Shown piece by piece: positions 43,271 through 55,290 of a stretch of DNA of 64,000 nucleotides. The first letter of the stretch is position 1. Every line of letters begins with the position of its first letter. This DNA comes from Amborella trichopoda (lineage: Eukaryota; Streptophyta; Magnoliopsida; Amborellales; Amborellaceae). Location of the stretch: positions 604,230 through 668,229 of the forward strand of contig NW_006496564.1 in assembly GCF_000471905.2 (NCBI RefSeq), written 5' to 3'. Below the pieces are notes generated by a model that saw nothing but the letters and a program-made list of their open reading frames with translations, had not been told where the DNA came from and did no database searches. The translations under genes and the position numbers were made by a program.

Positions 43271-44299
43271 ATCACCGTCCATGTTCCCCTTCTTTCTTTT
43301 CTCCCCTTTTCTTCTTTCTTCTTCCCCTTTCTGTCTTGCCGCTCCTTTCTTCTTGTTCTCTTTCTCTCTCTCTCTCTTTCCTCTCTTTTGTGCATATGCA
43401 TGACATCCCTCTCTCTTTGCTCTCTTCTCCTTCTTTCCCTTTCGTTTGATCAAGGGAGGCTAAGTCAAGCACTTCCAAGGTAGCAGTGATGTCGTTGTGC
43501 CGGTCGTAGTCACCGTGCTCACCCTACTACCACGATAGGCTAGCGACCTTGTCAAGTCAGTCAATGATCGTTCTGTTGTCTAGTAGTATTGTTGTTGTGC
43601 TGGTCTAGTTACCGTGCCGGTCTTGCTACCACGACAGGTCAATCACTTGCTGGTCTAGCTATTGTGTGAGTCTAGCCACCTAATCAAATTCTTATCCCCC
43701 CATTACTCTATTCTATCTCTCTCTCCTTCTTCCATCTATTCTCTTTCCCCTTTTCTCCTCTTTTGAATGTGCATGCCTATTTTCATTCACTTAAAGACAA
43801 GGAGGGGTCACTTGACCCACTTGTCTTAAAAATTAACCGTGTGTGTGTGATGGCAAAAACAGGAGAGTACAAGCTAAGGGAAGCAATTCGGAACCAATTC
43901 TACTACTGAGGGGCTTTCTTCGTGATCTAAGAGGGTGCCCACGCGAGCCAGTCCTAGTAAGTCCCGAACCCACCTTAAATTTCTTTCTTATCGGTTGGTA
44001 TACCTGCCCTTATTCTTGTGAGAGGTTCTCGAGAGAGCGATCTCATAACTCCCGAGTTCTCCCAAAACCAGAGACACCTAACCAGCTTGGCAACTCCATT
44101 GGAGACTTACTACCCCTTCGTCGGATCATTCTTGTTTAGTTAGTTTCTCCTTCGTTTTTCTGTTTTCACACACTACATGGCTTATGGGTTCTCTAACCTG
44201 TTTATCCGGATCAAGGATTTTCTCATCCCCACATTCGCGAGTGTCCCCCGAAAACAAGTTCCTTTAACTTCGTTCCCAACTATCCTTCTGAGCAAAGAC

Positions 44300-44304
44300 C
44301 TAGT
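44300..44304 (+). repeat. Target-site duplication of Tat-2, left copy
   Basis: CTAGT here pairs with CCAGT at 61623-61627. The uninterrupted Tat-1 sequence at this place (reverse complement of about 16720-16745) reads GCAAAGAC-CCCGG-GTCTAGCTC, which fits the left flank GCAAAGAC and the right flank GTCTAGCTC. Confidence 0.7.
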
Positions 44305-47154
44305 TAGTTAGGAGCCTTGATCTCTCCCCTCGGATCTAGATGATCGGGTGACACGTATCTTGGATTCGAAAGACCCTAGAACTATGATCGTTACCTTAGG
44401 AACCTTGTTCATTGAACAAGGGCAGGTTCCCACCTGGTGAGAGAGGAATTTTATTTGTGTGGTAAGGACAAACCTCACCTGCGTCCATGATGTACTCGGG
44501 TTGACTCGTGCGGGCACCCTCTTAGATCACAATGGAAAGCCTCTCAGCTGGTTCAAAATCCCTCCCTTGACTTGCAATCTCCTCATTTTCTGCACAGCTC
44601 TGTCATGGTTAAGTTGCAAGACAAGTGGGTCAAGGGACCCACCCTTGTCTTAGAGCATGCACATTCATATGGCAGAGAAGATAAGAAGTTAGAGTGATGA
44701 AAAGGGAGGGTTTGAATGAGGGGAGAAAAGAAAAGGGGACAAGACTAGTATGATAGCTGGACCAGTACAGTGACTGACTTAGAGTGGTAGCAAGACGAGC
44801 ACGGTAACTCAGACCGGCATGACGGCAATACTACTTGAAACCAAGGTCAATATGACAGTCTTAATGTGGTGTGGTAGTAAGATAAGCATGGTACTCAGGA
44901 CCAGCGTGACATCAATATTGCTTGACAGCCAGATCGCTAAGTCAAGCGAGAAGAGGAGAAAAGAGAAGACAAGAGAATGAAGAGAAGATGGGAGACGACG
45001 AAGGAAGAGGGTTCCGACGGAGTTAGTCATCACCACTCTCAGCCGTGGAGTAACAGCATCATGACCCCTGGATGGTGCTGGACATTGCTGCTCACGACAA
45101 AAGGGTGAGCAGTGGACTACAGATGGCATTAGCCATCGCCGTCGACAACATGAGAAGGAAGCATGATACATCATGAGTGGTGATGTAAAAAGTGCAAGAA
45201 AGAAACCTGCGGATGGTGATAGGCATCGCTGCAACCCTTCGCAAGTGGCGATAGGCAAAGGGCACACGAAAGAAGCCTATGGATGGTGATAGACATTACC
45301 ATGACCTTCGCAGGCAGCTATAGGCATCGTCATCTGTGATTGGCACATGGCGCAAAGGTAAGCTCGTGGATGGCGTTTAAGCATACTTGCATCCCTTCGT
45401 GGGTGGCGATGGGCATCGCCATTTGCGATAGGAGCGAGACGCTGAAATGTGTTCATAGACAGCGATGACTATCTCCATCTGCACTTATGTAGGACATCGA
45501 AGACAAGCCTGCAGGCGCCAATGAGCGGCGCCGTCAGTTACCCATGAGAAGAGGGAAGGAAACTCACGCATGGTGCTTCTATCATGCACTATCTGTGAAA
45601 CCACAAGAGGGGATAGAGAGAAAGAGGCATACACGGCACTGCCACAACTGTGCATGGCCTCTGAGAAAGGCTCAGATGAAGAAGAAGAAAGAGAAGAGGA
45701 GAGAGAAGCAGAGAGAAAAGAAAAGAAGAGAGAGAGAAAGAGATTTACCTTAAGCCTAAGGGTACTGACCCCAAAGTTTCTCTCTCCTTCCTCTCTTTCT
45801 CCAAACGTGACCTAACAATAAGAGAAAGATGGAAATTTTATTAAGCAAAGTTCCTTCTGGGAGCCATCTGTGTACAATGAGAGTACGTGATATATATAAT
45901 ATTTTACCCAACCATGGGTGGATTGATCAAAATTAAACCTAATTGCTGAAAATTAAGATTTAATTGAAATAAAAGAAATTGTAAAAATGGGTGCAAAATG
46001 ATAGATTTGCCCCTTCCTGACAACTGGAGAAATTCCAAAACAGTCACTGCTGCTGCCCTAGAACGTGTGTGATCTTTCACGTATGATCCGGGGTTTCTCT
46101 GGTGCTCGTTTGATCGAAAGATCATTTTTTCTTATAGGGCTCCGTATGGAGATCAATTTGATACCAACTTCGAGCAATGGATCGTGTTTTTAGGCCATGA
46201 TCATACGACTTGAAATTTGGATGATTCTTGGAAACTTCAGATTGATGGTGTGCTCGTTTCTTGATGTTTCTTTGTGATTTCTTCAATGTATGGTAGTGAG
46301 CTTGCCATCATGATCGCATGTTTCGTGCCCGGATGAAGATTTTGCAACTTTGGAGTTTTGGCCAGAATCTAAAATTTTGGCGTCAAAATTTGCAGTCATT
46401 ATGTACGGTGATCGGACTATAGATAGCCCTAGACCTTACGCACACGATGGAACTCATCTCATGTCTATTCGATGCCCAAGCACCGTGATTTTTCCACTCG
46501 AGTGAGGCGTGTCACTACTGATTTTCCTGCAACCTTCATGATGGATCAGTAACTTCTCTCTAGTTTTTTTCTGCTCTCAGGCGTCGTCACTGGGCATGCC
46601 ACATATTGAAATGCTCATCTTGACGAGATGAATATGGTCACAAAATTTGAGCACGATCTGACTTGGGATGAGTGAGATATGAGTATTGCAAGTCATTGTT
46701 CGTGAGTATCCCTTTAATGGAGTTTAGTTGCAGGGTGGCCTCACGAGAATAGTGTGCGGCTCCTTTTGTTTTAATTTTTTGCTAATAACTTCTTCCTCGA
46801 GTGTCTGTTTAAGCTGAAATGTGACCCCTAGGGGTTATCAAATGTACCAGATCCAATGGCAGTGGTTCCACGACTGTTTGATGATCCGAAAGTAGGGTTC
46901 GAGTTATAGGGGTTCGTTTCAGGGTGCTAGAGGTAGATTCTACCGAAATTGTTTTCTCAGCCTGCACTACCCTAGACATGTCAAAATGTGACGAAACTGC
47001 GTAAAAGACTTTTGGGAGTCCTTATGAATATTTTGATCTGTTCTGAGGCCATTCTGAGACTATGAAAATTTCCACTGTTTGTCAGGCTTTATTTATCGAC
47101 TTCTCTTTTTTTTCTGCATCGGGGACACATGGTTCTGAAAAATGCCTTCAAACA
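44305..47154 (-). repeat. Tat-2 3' LTR
   Basis: On the minus strand it begins TGTTTGAAGGCATTTTTCAG (47154) and ends near 44305 with sequence parallel to the Tat-1 LTR end (CCTCGGATCTAGATGATCGG versus CTTCGGATCTAAATGATCGA). It carries a TATATATAA box at 45890 and minisatellite-like GGCGATGGGCATCGCC units at about 45090-45480. 44640-45080 shows nothing beyond LTR similarity. Confidence 0.8.
45890..45899 (-). promoter_or_regulatory. TATA box of the Tat-2 3' LTR
   Basis: TTATATATAT on the minus strand, preceded by CCCATGGTTGGGTAAAATA. It aligns with 18713 in Tat-1 and 60242 in the 5' LTR. Confidence 0.55.
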
Positions 47155-47559
47155 ACATGCTCCACCAATTGTTGTGCTTCAAGAGAAGCGAGAAGGACAA
47201 CATTCACAAAATTTCTTCTGGCTTTATTTCTTTTTTCTTCCTAGCCACAGGACCATGTGAACATCGAAGAGATCCACACAATGCTATAACTAGGATGCCC
47301 AGACATTTGGATGCCATGTACAGGTCCATCCGTGGAGAATTTAGGGGGAGAAGATACTTTTGAGGGATCTTGTCGAAGTCCTCACCTTCAAGGGACTATT
47401 TATGATTATGATAGCTGAGGATCTTGTATGTACCTCTTTGGTCAGAATCAGGCCTATCTAGCAGCCAGGTGCCATGCTTTAGAGCACTGTTGGATTGACA
47501 GCCGAAGAGACTTTAGTCAGCATTGTTTTTTGCTACACTAAGTTTGCTTTTGACAATTA
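47155..47559 (+). other. Non-coding block X of Tat-2, first part
   Basis: It begins next to the 3' LTR, with CTTCAAGAGAAGCGAGAAGG as in Tat-3 (23580). From 47360 it matches positions 1-230 of Tat-1. It continues after the solo LTR at 51103. No gene is seen. Confidence 0.7.
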
Positions 47560-50500
47560 GGGTATGTCACTACCCTAACCCCCCCTGACCCCTACCATCC
47601 TAAACCAGAGGGCGATAAAGTGTGAGATCGTGACCGGAGGTTGCGTACATCACTCAGGTGCGAGTGGCATCAACACGTGTCATAATTGCGAAATCAAAGC
47701 AACCAAGAGAAAAAGCACAAATTCCCACAAGAAACAATAGCAAAGGCTGGATAAATTAAAACGATTCATATCGATATGCATTCTCCAAAAGTCATAACTA
47801 CAATAACCAGAATATTATAATTTATTCAAGGCACCAAAGCCTATTAACAAAATTTCAAAGCTTCACAAACAGCACAGTACGGTCGACGGCCAGCTGACAC
47901 CTACAAAAAACAAGGAGGTCTTCTAGTCTAGCGCGGGCCTTCAGTCCACCAAACACGATCACCGGCTGCCTGTCTTCAACCTACAACTGCTAATCTACAA
48001 GGGTGAAAGTAAAGGAATGGGCTAAAAGGCCTAGTAAGTAGATCACAATATCAGTCTTCCCTGCCTATGATTATTATCACACATCACAAATCAAGGTTCT
48101 AAGCCATGCTCATAAAACATGAGTCATGCATCATAATTATCTCACAATTATAGGATGACGCTTTTCATGGTAGGGCAAGCACAATATAAGATGTAAGATA
48201 TCATATACACAAGCAATCAAGCAATCTATCAGATTTCAATAGATCCAAACAAACAAGAGAGCGTAACCAAATCAACAGACGCAACCCGCTCTCTAGCCCT
48301 ATTCTTCAGGCTAAACACATATCTCAGATTAGTCACATAACTTAGATAATCATAGATCTCAGGTCACATCTCAAGTTGTCACATAACAGTCACGGTATCA
48401 CAATATTCAACTACAAAATGGTGAACCATTGCGTAGTACCCACATAGATCTAGGGGGGACGACACTCCCAAATATTCACATTAACATCTTGACTCCCATC
48501 CTATCATGGGGAGTTAGGGAAAGATCTTAGTTGATAGCACCATCATTCACACAGTAGGTGCCCATTAACGTAACACATAAACAGCACGGTACTATCATTG
48601 GTACCCATTCACATAACACATAAGTTGTGCGATATCATCATTCACACAGTAGGTACCCATTCACATAACACATAAGCATCCTGGTACCATCATTCACACA
48701 GTAGGTACTGATTCCAATAACACATAAGCAGCACGGTACCATCATTCACACAGTGGGTACCCATTCACATAACACCTAAGTTGCATGGTACCATCATTCA
48801 CACAATAGGTACCATTTCACATAACACATAAGTAGCATGGTACCATCATTCATACAGTGGGTACCCATTCTCATAACACATAAGCTGCATGGTTCCATCA
48901 TTCACGCAGTAGGTACCCATTCACATAGCACATAAGCTGCACAGTACCATCATTCACATAGTACGTATCCATTCACATAACACATAAGCAACACGATACC
49001 ATCATTGACACAGACGGTACCATCATTCACATTACACATAAGCAGCACTGTACCATCATTCACACAGTAGGTACGCATTCACATAACACATAGCACTTAA
49101 CACTTGTCACATAACACTTATCTTGGAATCATGTACACATATAACTGAGCATGTCTCAAGGTCATGTACACATATCACTGAGCATGTATCAAAATCATAC
49201 ACACACATCACTGAGCATGTCTAAAAATCGTGCATTCATATCACAACAGGGCATACATCATAATCATGATTCCATATCATAGCAAAGCATAACTCATTAT
49301 CATGCATTCATATCATAATAGGGCATGCCATACTACGTGCATTCATATCATAATAGGGTATTTCATACTACGAGCATTCATATCATGCACTCATTTCTAA
49401 TTAGCAACACTTTCCTGGCTTATATAAAACATCAGCAATTCATACATGAAATCATACCCCCAAGCCCATTAACTCAAAAGACATCATCATACTATTTTTT
49501 AGTTTTTCACAGTGCGCACAATCCACTTTTAAAGACGTATTGGGAGATTCAAAATCCATTTGGACCTGAGATCACTTTTATGACAAGTCATAAAAACACA
49601 AATTTCGTGAAGGGGGTAACCCCCAAAATTGGCTTAAAGCTCATCAAACTGGTTGGTGTTCTTTAGATAAAGTTCATGTCTTTTCAGCAGAGAACATAGT
49701 GTGACATACTCATAGAAATTGGACATAACTTTCAAAATACATTGAATTTTAGTATACTTTCAAATAAATTTTTGAAATGTGGTTTGAGCTCATTCTGATA
49801 TATTTTGGTCAGTGAAAATCCCTACACAAAAATATGTAAAATCCTTGGAATTCCATTTCACAGTTTTAACATACTTCAGAAAGTGACTAATAACATCCAA
49901 ACTAAAATTGATATTAAAACAAGGTCTTTTCCATATTAAAATAGATTCATAGGGATTCTTTCCCACCAAATTTCATAGCCATTATAGATATATTTAATAT
50001 TGTACTTATGACACGAATAAGAGTCACAGTTTTGTAAAATACAAAGCACATTCCATGTCATACATTCACACACATATTTACCATCACATCCATATTCATG
50101 CTTGGACATCACAATTTGATTATCTAAATAGCATGCATCAAACAAAATTAGGAAAACATCGAAGCTAGATCTACTTACCTACTGCAAATGAAACTCCAAA
50201 GTCTTCCTCCAACTTGACTGCCTAGCTCCGATGGATAAGGTCTAAGCTTAAGGGACAAGGCTTGGAGAGGTCAAGTGACAAAGGGAGGACAACTGAATGT
50301 GTGTGAGAGCTAAAAACCCCATTTCATGTGTGGTGGGGTGTATAAATAATCAAATATGGTGTCAGCATGCTAAAGACAAGTGGTGGTCGCAAGTGACAAG
50401 TGGCATCACACAAATAACAAGTGGTATGAGGGAGGAGAGAGAGAAGGGCAAGCATGGGCGACAAGCATCATTGTGCATACAACAAGCCCTTGCCACTTGG

Positions 50501-51107
50501 TACACATGCATGGACAGAGACAAAAACATGAGAGAGAAGAAACTCCTTAGACTATTATACACCACCCACGCACAACCAGGCGCTCATCAACCCACACCGT
50601 CAATGTGCACGACGATACTCCCTTATGCATTGCGATAGTCCCTCACGGTGATAACACTCTGACACATACGGTGATACCCCAAATCACGAGCGACATTTGT
50701 CCTCCACACTCATGGTGTTACTCCTCGATGCGCATGGCGTTTCTCTCTTATGCGTGTGGCAATACTCCTCCACGGGCACGACGTTACTTCTTCTTATGCA
50801 TGATGTTTCTCCCTTATGCATGCGGCGATACACCTTCACTCGTGTGACGTTATTCCAAACGATGCTTCCCAGGCTTCACCGCTCTCTCTCCAACTCTCAA
50901 ACGGCAATACCTCACGTTGATGCTCCAGACGGCGTGGGTCCACCCCGTGCAGCGTTAGCCTCTTGGTCGCGTGGCGATACTCCCTTCTTCTTCGTGTAGT
51001 GTTAACCTTATGCACAAGGTGTTAGCCTTATTTCGTAATGCCAGGCGTGAGCTTCCTTCTCTCTACTGCAGTGTCCTAGTCCAGAGAATTGGGATTCTTA
51101 CAAGGTA
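47560..51107 (-). mobile_element. Solo Tekay-type LTR with target-site duplication
   Basis: The LTR spans 47565-51102. It starts on the minus strand TGTAAGAATCCCAATTCTCTGG and ends ...GGTTAGGGTAGTGACA. The flanks are GGGTA (47560-47564) and AGGTA (51103-51107), a 5-bp duplication with one difference. The uninterrupted counterpart in Tat-1 reads GTCGGGTACCTCAG at about 227-240. No internal sequence is present, so this is a solo LTR left by recombination. The edge TGTCACTACCCTAACCCCCC resembles the Tekay-3 LTR edge at 39254. At 3.5 kb it is long for the family. Apart from the 52-bp array it shows no gene. Confidence 0.8.
48541..49090 (+). repeat. 52-bp tandem repeat, about ten copies, in the solo LTR
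   Basis: CATCATTCACACAGTAGGTA starts at 48636, 48688, 48740, 48792, 48844, 48896, 48948 and 49000, exactly 52 bp apart, with CCCATTCACATAACACATAA and GCAGCACGGTAC between. Irregular copies flank both ends. Confidence 0.95.
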
Positions 51108-53395
51108 CCACTATGGGCCCCATCCTGCCCGATCTAGTCGAGGTCTTTTTATTGGCATCTCCCAAACGTCTGGGCCTATCGACTAGGGAGGGATTTTGGA
51201 GAGGCGGCCTCTTGGCGAGCATCACCCTGAAGTCTCTGGTAGTTTTTGCCATGGCTTTGTCAATTTCTTTCCTTCAGAGTCTTTTGTTTGTCATAATGCT
51301 TTTCTTGTTTTGGAGGGATCTTTCGGTCATCATCCTCACCCTCAAGGACTCTTCTTGTTTTTGGAGGGATATTTCGGTCATCATCCTCACCCTTAAGGAC
51401 ACGTCTTCTTTTTGAAGAGATATTTCGGTCATTGTCCTCACCCTCAAGGACTCTCTTTTGATTTTGGTGTTTGGGAGGATCTCACTCCTGAGTGAGCGTC
51501 TTGTGTTGTGATTGGATCCTAACAGCTGAGGATTTTGTGTGGACCTCATTCGCTAGAGTCATGTCTATTTGGCAATTGGGTGTCAGTGAGGCTGTGATAT
51601 TGCGTTGACTTGCTTTATTTGTCCAAGCGCCCTTTGTGTGGCCTAGACTGGGGAAGTGGCACCGTAAAGACGGTTTTGACCAACATCGTTTATTTTTAAG
51701 CTCTTTTAACCATGAACTTGCGGCCATGTCCACTCTTTTCATCCATTTTTTCTCACAGTGCCCTTTTGAGATTTCACCATGCCCGGGTTTTTGTTTACAT
51801 GGAACTGTTTTACTCATGGTTTCCTGACCATGCCCATCCGTCATTTTTACTCACAGAGTTTCCTTATCTAGGTATACACCATGCCCGTTATTTTTTTATT
51901 TTTTATTTCTTGCAAAGGCATGTTTAGGGTCATGCCTTCAGGACCTGTGCGAAGCAATTTAATGTCATGTGGCCAGGACGTGCACTATAGTTTAAGGTCA
52001 TAGTGTCAGACCATGATGGTCATGAATGACAGTCTGTGGAGGCCATAGAGTGAGTATGGTGGTGGTTTGACTCACTTTGGGAAGATGGCACAAGGCTACA
52101 TATGAAAGATGGATGATGTATGAATGGTGGGTGAAAAGTGGTGACCCACTAGTTGACGACAAGTATGGATGGCGGGATTGATTGCCGTTTTGTGAGCATG
52201 GGTGAGACTCACTGGGGAATGATGAATGGTAATGAAGGAATTCACTGGGGAATTATGAAGGTGGTGCGCACACATGAACGGGTTGGTTAGGGAAGGTGTG
52301 CGTGAAGATGCACGTAAAGGGTGTGTGCGCATGTGTGGGGGCGAGTTTTAAGGTCATGCCTCAGAGACCTGTGCAAAGCAGTTTATCGTCATGCGGCCAA
52401 GACATGCACTATCGTTTAAGGTCATATAGCTTGGACTGTGGTTATGCAGTTTAAAGTCATGCAACTAGGACCATGCAGTTTAAGGTCGTGCAACGAGAAC
52501 TTCGCTACAGTTTAGGCCAGGTAGTTTAGGGTCGTGCACCTAAACTATTTAGGTGGGTTTCCATGTAAGCAAAGGTCCGTGGGGGATAGAGAGAGTGGTT
52601 TGGTGAGAAGTTGATCCACAGGCGATTAATGGGGTAGATATGACTCCACAAGGATAATGAGCAATGGTGTGCATGTAACTCTGCTGAGAATAGTACACTG
52701 GAGCACATATGTAATTCCCCTGGGTATTCAAGAGGTAAGAATGACCCTAACCCCACTTGGGATAATGGGCTGCAATATGGATGTGACTCTTAATGGGGAT
52801 GAGGGATAGTGTGGCCTTCATGTAGCTCCAGTGGGAATGACAGTTCGGAGCACAAGTGTAACCCCACTGGGGATAGTGGTAGAATACACCTGGTAAGAGG
52901 TGCATCCATTTCACAGTTTAAAGTCATGCATATGGACTATTTGTCATGCATGTTAACGTCTTGCTTCAGGAACGTGCATTACAATTTAAGGTCTTGTAGC
53001 TCGGACCATGACTATGCATTTTAAAGTCATGCGACTAGGGCCATGCAGTTAAGGTTGTTCAACTAGACCTCAGCTATAGTTTAAGATCTTATAGTTTGGA
53101 CCATGCAGTTTAGGGTCGTGTACCTAGAACGTTGCGCTAAGGGAATGTGACTCCGTGGGGAACAAAGTCGTCATTGAAAACTTGACTCCCTGAGGATATG
53201 ATGGCTATGGTGCAGGGAATGAAGTTCCTGGGGACACAAAATGATGGTCCAGATGAGAGTTCCACGGTGCTAGGTTTTGAGTGATGCACGCAGCGTTAGG
53301 TCCTTGATGGAGCGCAAGCGGCGTTATCTTTTAGTGAGGCGCATGGCGTTAGCTTCTTGTGAAGCGCATGGTGATAGCTTCTGGTAATGGTTCTA

Positions 53396-53605
53396 AGTGA
53401 AGTGCACAACGATAACACTTGGTGAAGCGCATGGCGATAACACTTGGTGAAGCACACGGCGATAGCTCTTGGTGAAGTGCACAATAATAACACTTGGTGA
53501 AGCACGCAGTGATAACACTTGGTGAAGCACGCGACGATAGCACTTGGTGAAGCACGCGGTGATAACACTTGGTGAAGCACGCGGCGATAGCATCTCAAGG
53601 ATGCA
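53396..53605 (+). repeat. 25-bp tandem repeat, seven regular copies
   Basis: GGTGAAGCACGCGGCGATAG starts at 53421, 53446, 53471, 53496, 53521, 53546 and 53571, exactly 25 bp apart. Degenerate copies run upstream to about 53285. The array ends about 180 bp before the TATA box at 53782. Confidence 0.95.
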
Positions 53606-53781
53606 CGACGTTAAGGTATAGCGATAGTGACATACGGCAGTAGGTTCATGAAGCACAGGTGGCAGCGATTCGTATTCGAGCTTTGGGCTTGACCCGTCCC
53701 AGCCTGGACTTATCGCCATTTTGAAGACGAGGACTGAAGCATCATTTCAAAGTTGTGGGGCAACTTTGCATAACCTCTATT

Positions 53782-53835
53782 TATAAAAGGGGGTAGAACC
53801 CCATTTTACTATTTCACCAAAAGGTAAAACAGTGA
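53782..53835 (+). promoter_or_regulatory. TATA box and conserved leader, antisense to gag-pol
   Basis: TATAAAAGGGGGTAG followed by CATTTTACTATTTCACC and AAAGGTAAAA, almost the same as Tat-1 at 2842-2895. Conservation of the box and leader while the surroundings diverge suggests a functional promoter in the ancestral element. Activity is inferred. Confidence 0.6.
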
Positions 53836-55131
53836 AGAGAGGTTTTTGAGAGCCAAAGCTTATGTCGAGAGACTTTCAGCAAGAGTTTCCGACCAAAACC
53901 CACAGTGCACAGGCATCTAGGGGCTTTCTAGTGAACTTCAGCAAGTCGTGAGCCTTCGCGGAGTGCTTGTGGACATTTTCAGAGAGTGTTGTGACCTTCT
54001 GGAGAGGGTAAGAGGAACTTCACAGAGATTCACCGAGACTTTGGCTGGATTGCGAGAGTCGCAATGGTGCTCTGTCGGAGTTTCAAGGATTTTACGGGGG
54101 TGAAAGAGAACAAACCAGGGGTTACTGGTCACTTCCAGGAGCCCTTAGTGATTTTTTGGTAGTTTCGTGGTTGCTGACAGATTGCAGAGGGGTCACAGGA
54201 TTGCTAGGAACTCTACGATTTTTGGCAAGTAGAGGAGTGCAAAAAAGGGAGAAGGAAGCCCACAGGGTCACGGGGAAGATTCTACCGAGATTTCTGTGAT
54301 TTCTTAATATTCCTGACCATCAGTAAAGGGAAAATAACATGGTCAGAAGGGGGGTCCCAGGTGGATGGAGAAGTGTTTCCAGCGAGAAGAGGAAACACCG
54401 ATAGGGGCCCAAAGGGTCACAAACCTGCAATCATCAGGAGGTGGAAAGTCCAAGGAAGGTTGTCCGTCACCGGGGAGCAACAGTTGGGCAAACCGAAGGG
54501 GCGCAAACCATTAAATGCCCCTTGGGAATTGGGGATGGTGGGAACAGGGGCACCACCTGGGCATGCGCGACATTAAGTTGCATGCAGTGCTGCCTTCGCA
54601 CGGCATCAAGCTACGTATGGTGACAACGACACTCGGCAGTATGCCACTCTTGGCGATGGTCACGTGCGGCGTTGGCCAGCCCGTAGTGATGGTAGCAAGC
54701 GGCATTGAGCTTCTCGTAGCAGTGGTCACCTGCGGCATTGAGTTACACACATCGATGATCATGAGCGGTATTAAGTTGCGCGCAGCGATGACCATGGATG
54801 ACGATGCATTGTGGGGGCCAAGAGTGATGGAAAATAAGAAGGTCCGGCCAGTGTGGTCTGTTGAAAGCCAAGTCCTCCAACACAACAGTGCAATGTATGT
54901 TTTTTTGAGGAAGGGCATCCGTCATAAGTCAGCTCCTTGCCAGGGAAGTCTACTTTGTACGTTTGATAGACTCTATAAAAGTACTTCCCTCTCTTGTAAA
55001 CTAGCCATCCTTTGTCAAATGAATTGAAGCTAACTCGAAAATGGATGGTGCTTCTCAAAAGCAAGAGAAACACTTCAGCAGGAATAATTGTTGATATTAT
55101 ATCCATAACCTCCCTGATAATGGGCTCTTGC

Positions 55132-55137
55132 AATAAA
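55132..55137 (+). terminator. Polyadenylation-like signal in block X of Tat-2
   Basis: CAATAAAATAAATGAATTTC lies about 1.35 kb downstream of the antisense TATA box, just before the gag-pol remnant begins on the other strand. The evidence is a hexamer in a T/A-rich context. Confidence 0.35.
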
Positions 55138-55290
55138 ATAAATGAATTTCTTTGGAATCGGGTTGCTATTTTTCTTTTCCATTTCATCTCTTGTAAAGAA
55201 AAGAACACTTATAATACCCCTTTGATTTATGAATGAGATAGCTCTTTTCTCTTCCTGTGTTGTGGATGTCTTTACTCTTTCCCTTCTTTT

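Larger units (their letters stand above)
40563..44084 (+). repeat. Tat-P 5' LTR, about 3.5 kb
   Basis: It starts TGTTTGAACACATTCTTCAG and ends ...ACCTAACCA, matching the reverse complement of Tat-1 16950-20035 over most of its length. Landmarks are TATAAG at 41868, a CT-rich stretch (42010-42450), a 55-bp minisatellite (42540-43270) and a U5 end with GCAACTCCATTGG just beyond. Long open frames in 42000-43450 are low-complexity artefacts. Confidence 0.85.
40563..44304 (+). mobile_element. Tat-P, left part: plus-strand Tat element, 5' LTR and start of 5' UTR
   Basis: The 5' LTR spans 40563-44084 and is followed by GC and the primer-like TTGGCAACTCCATTGGAGAC (44087-44106). The 5' UTR runs to 44304 and is interrupted there by Tat-2, resuming at 61623. 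The UTR matches the reverse complement of 16735-16949 in Tat-1. Confidence 0.8.
51108..55260 (+). other. Non-coding block X of Tat-2, second part
   Basis: 51290-51440 has about four ~55-bp repeats of TTTTTGGAGGGATATTTCGG and TCATCATCCTCACCCTCAAG. 51490-51560 again resembles the block start (GCTGAGGATTTTGTGTGGAC). From 51600 it parallels Tat-1 870-4570: the TTTTACTCATGG section, GGTCATGC/GGACC arrays (52400-52550, 52910-53130), the 25-bp array, TATA box, leader, and a shared tail (AAGCCAAGTCCTCCAACACA at about 54860 versus 3928). It ends with an AATAAA near 55132. No protein is recognised. Confidence 0.65.

Noticed and set aside
42008-43449. Several overlapping open frames of 100-212 codons on the plus strand, rich in S, L and F
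   Set aside because: They fall exactly on a CT-rich tract and a 55-bp minisatellite within the Tat-P LTR. Three frames stay open at once, as expected from low complexity rather than coding.
48541-49090. Regular 52-bp spacing reminiscent of a CRISPR array
   Set aside because: The whole 52-bp unit is repeated, with no variable spacers and no cas genes, and it lies inside a plant LTR.
49325-49666. A 113-codon plus-strand frame in the solo LTR
   Set aside because: It consists of CATTCATATCAT-type repeats and AT-rich LTR sequence. There is no domain, and it has no counterpart in the other Tekay LTRs.
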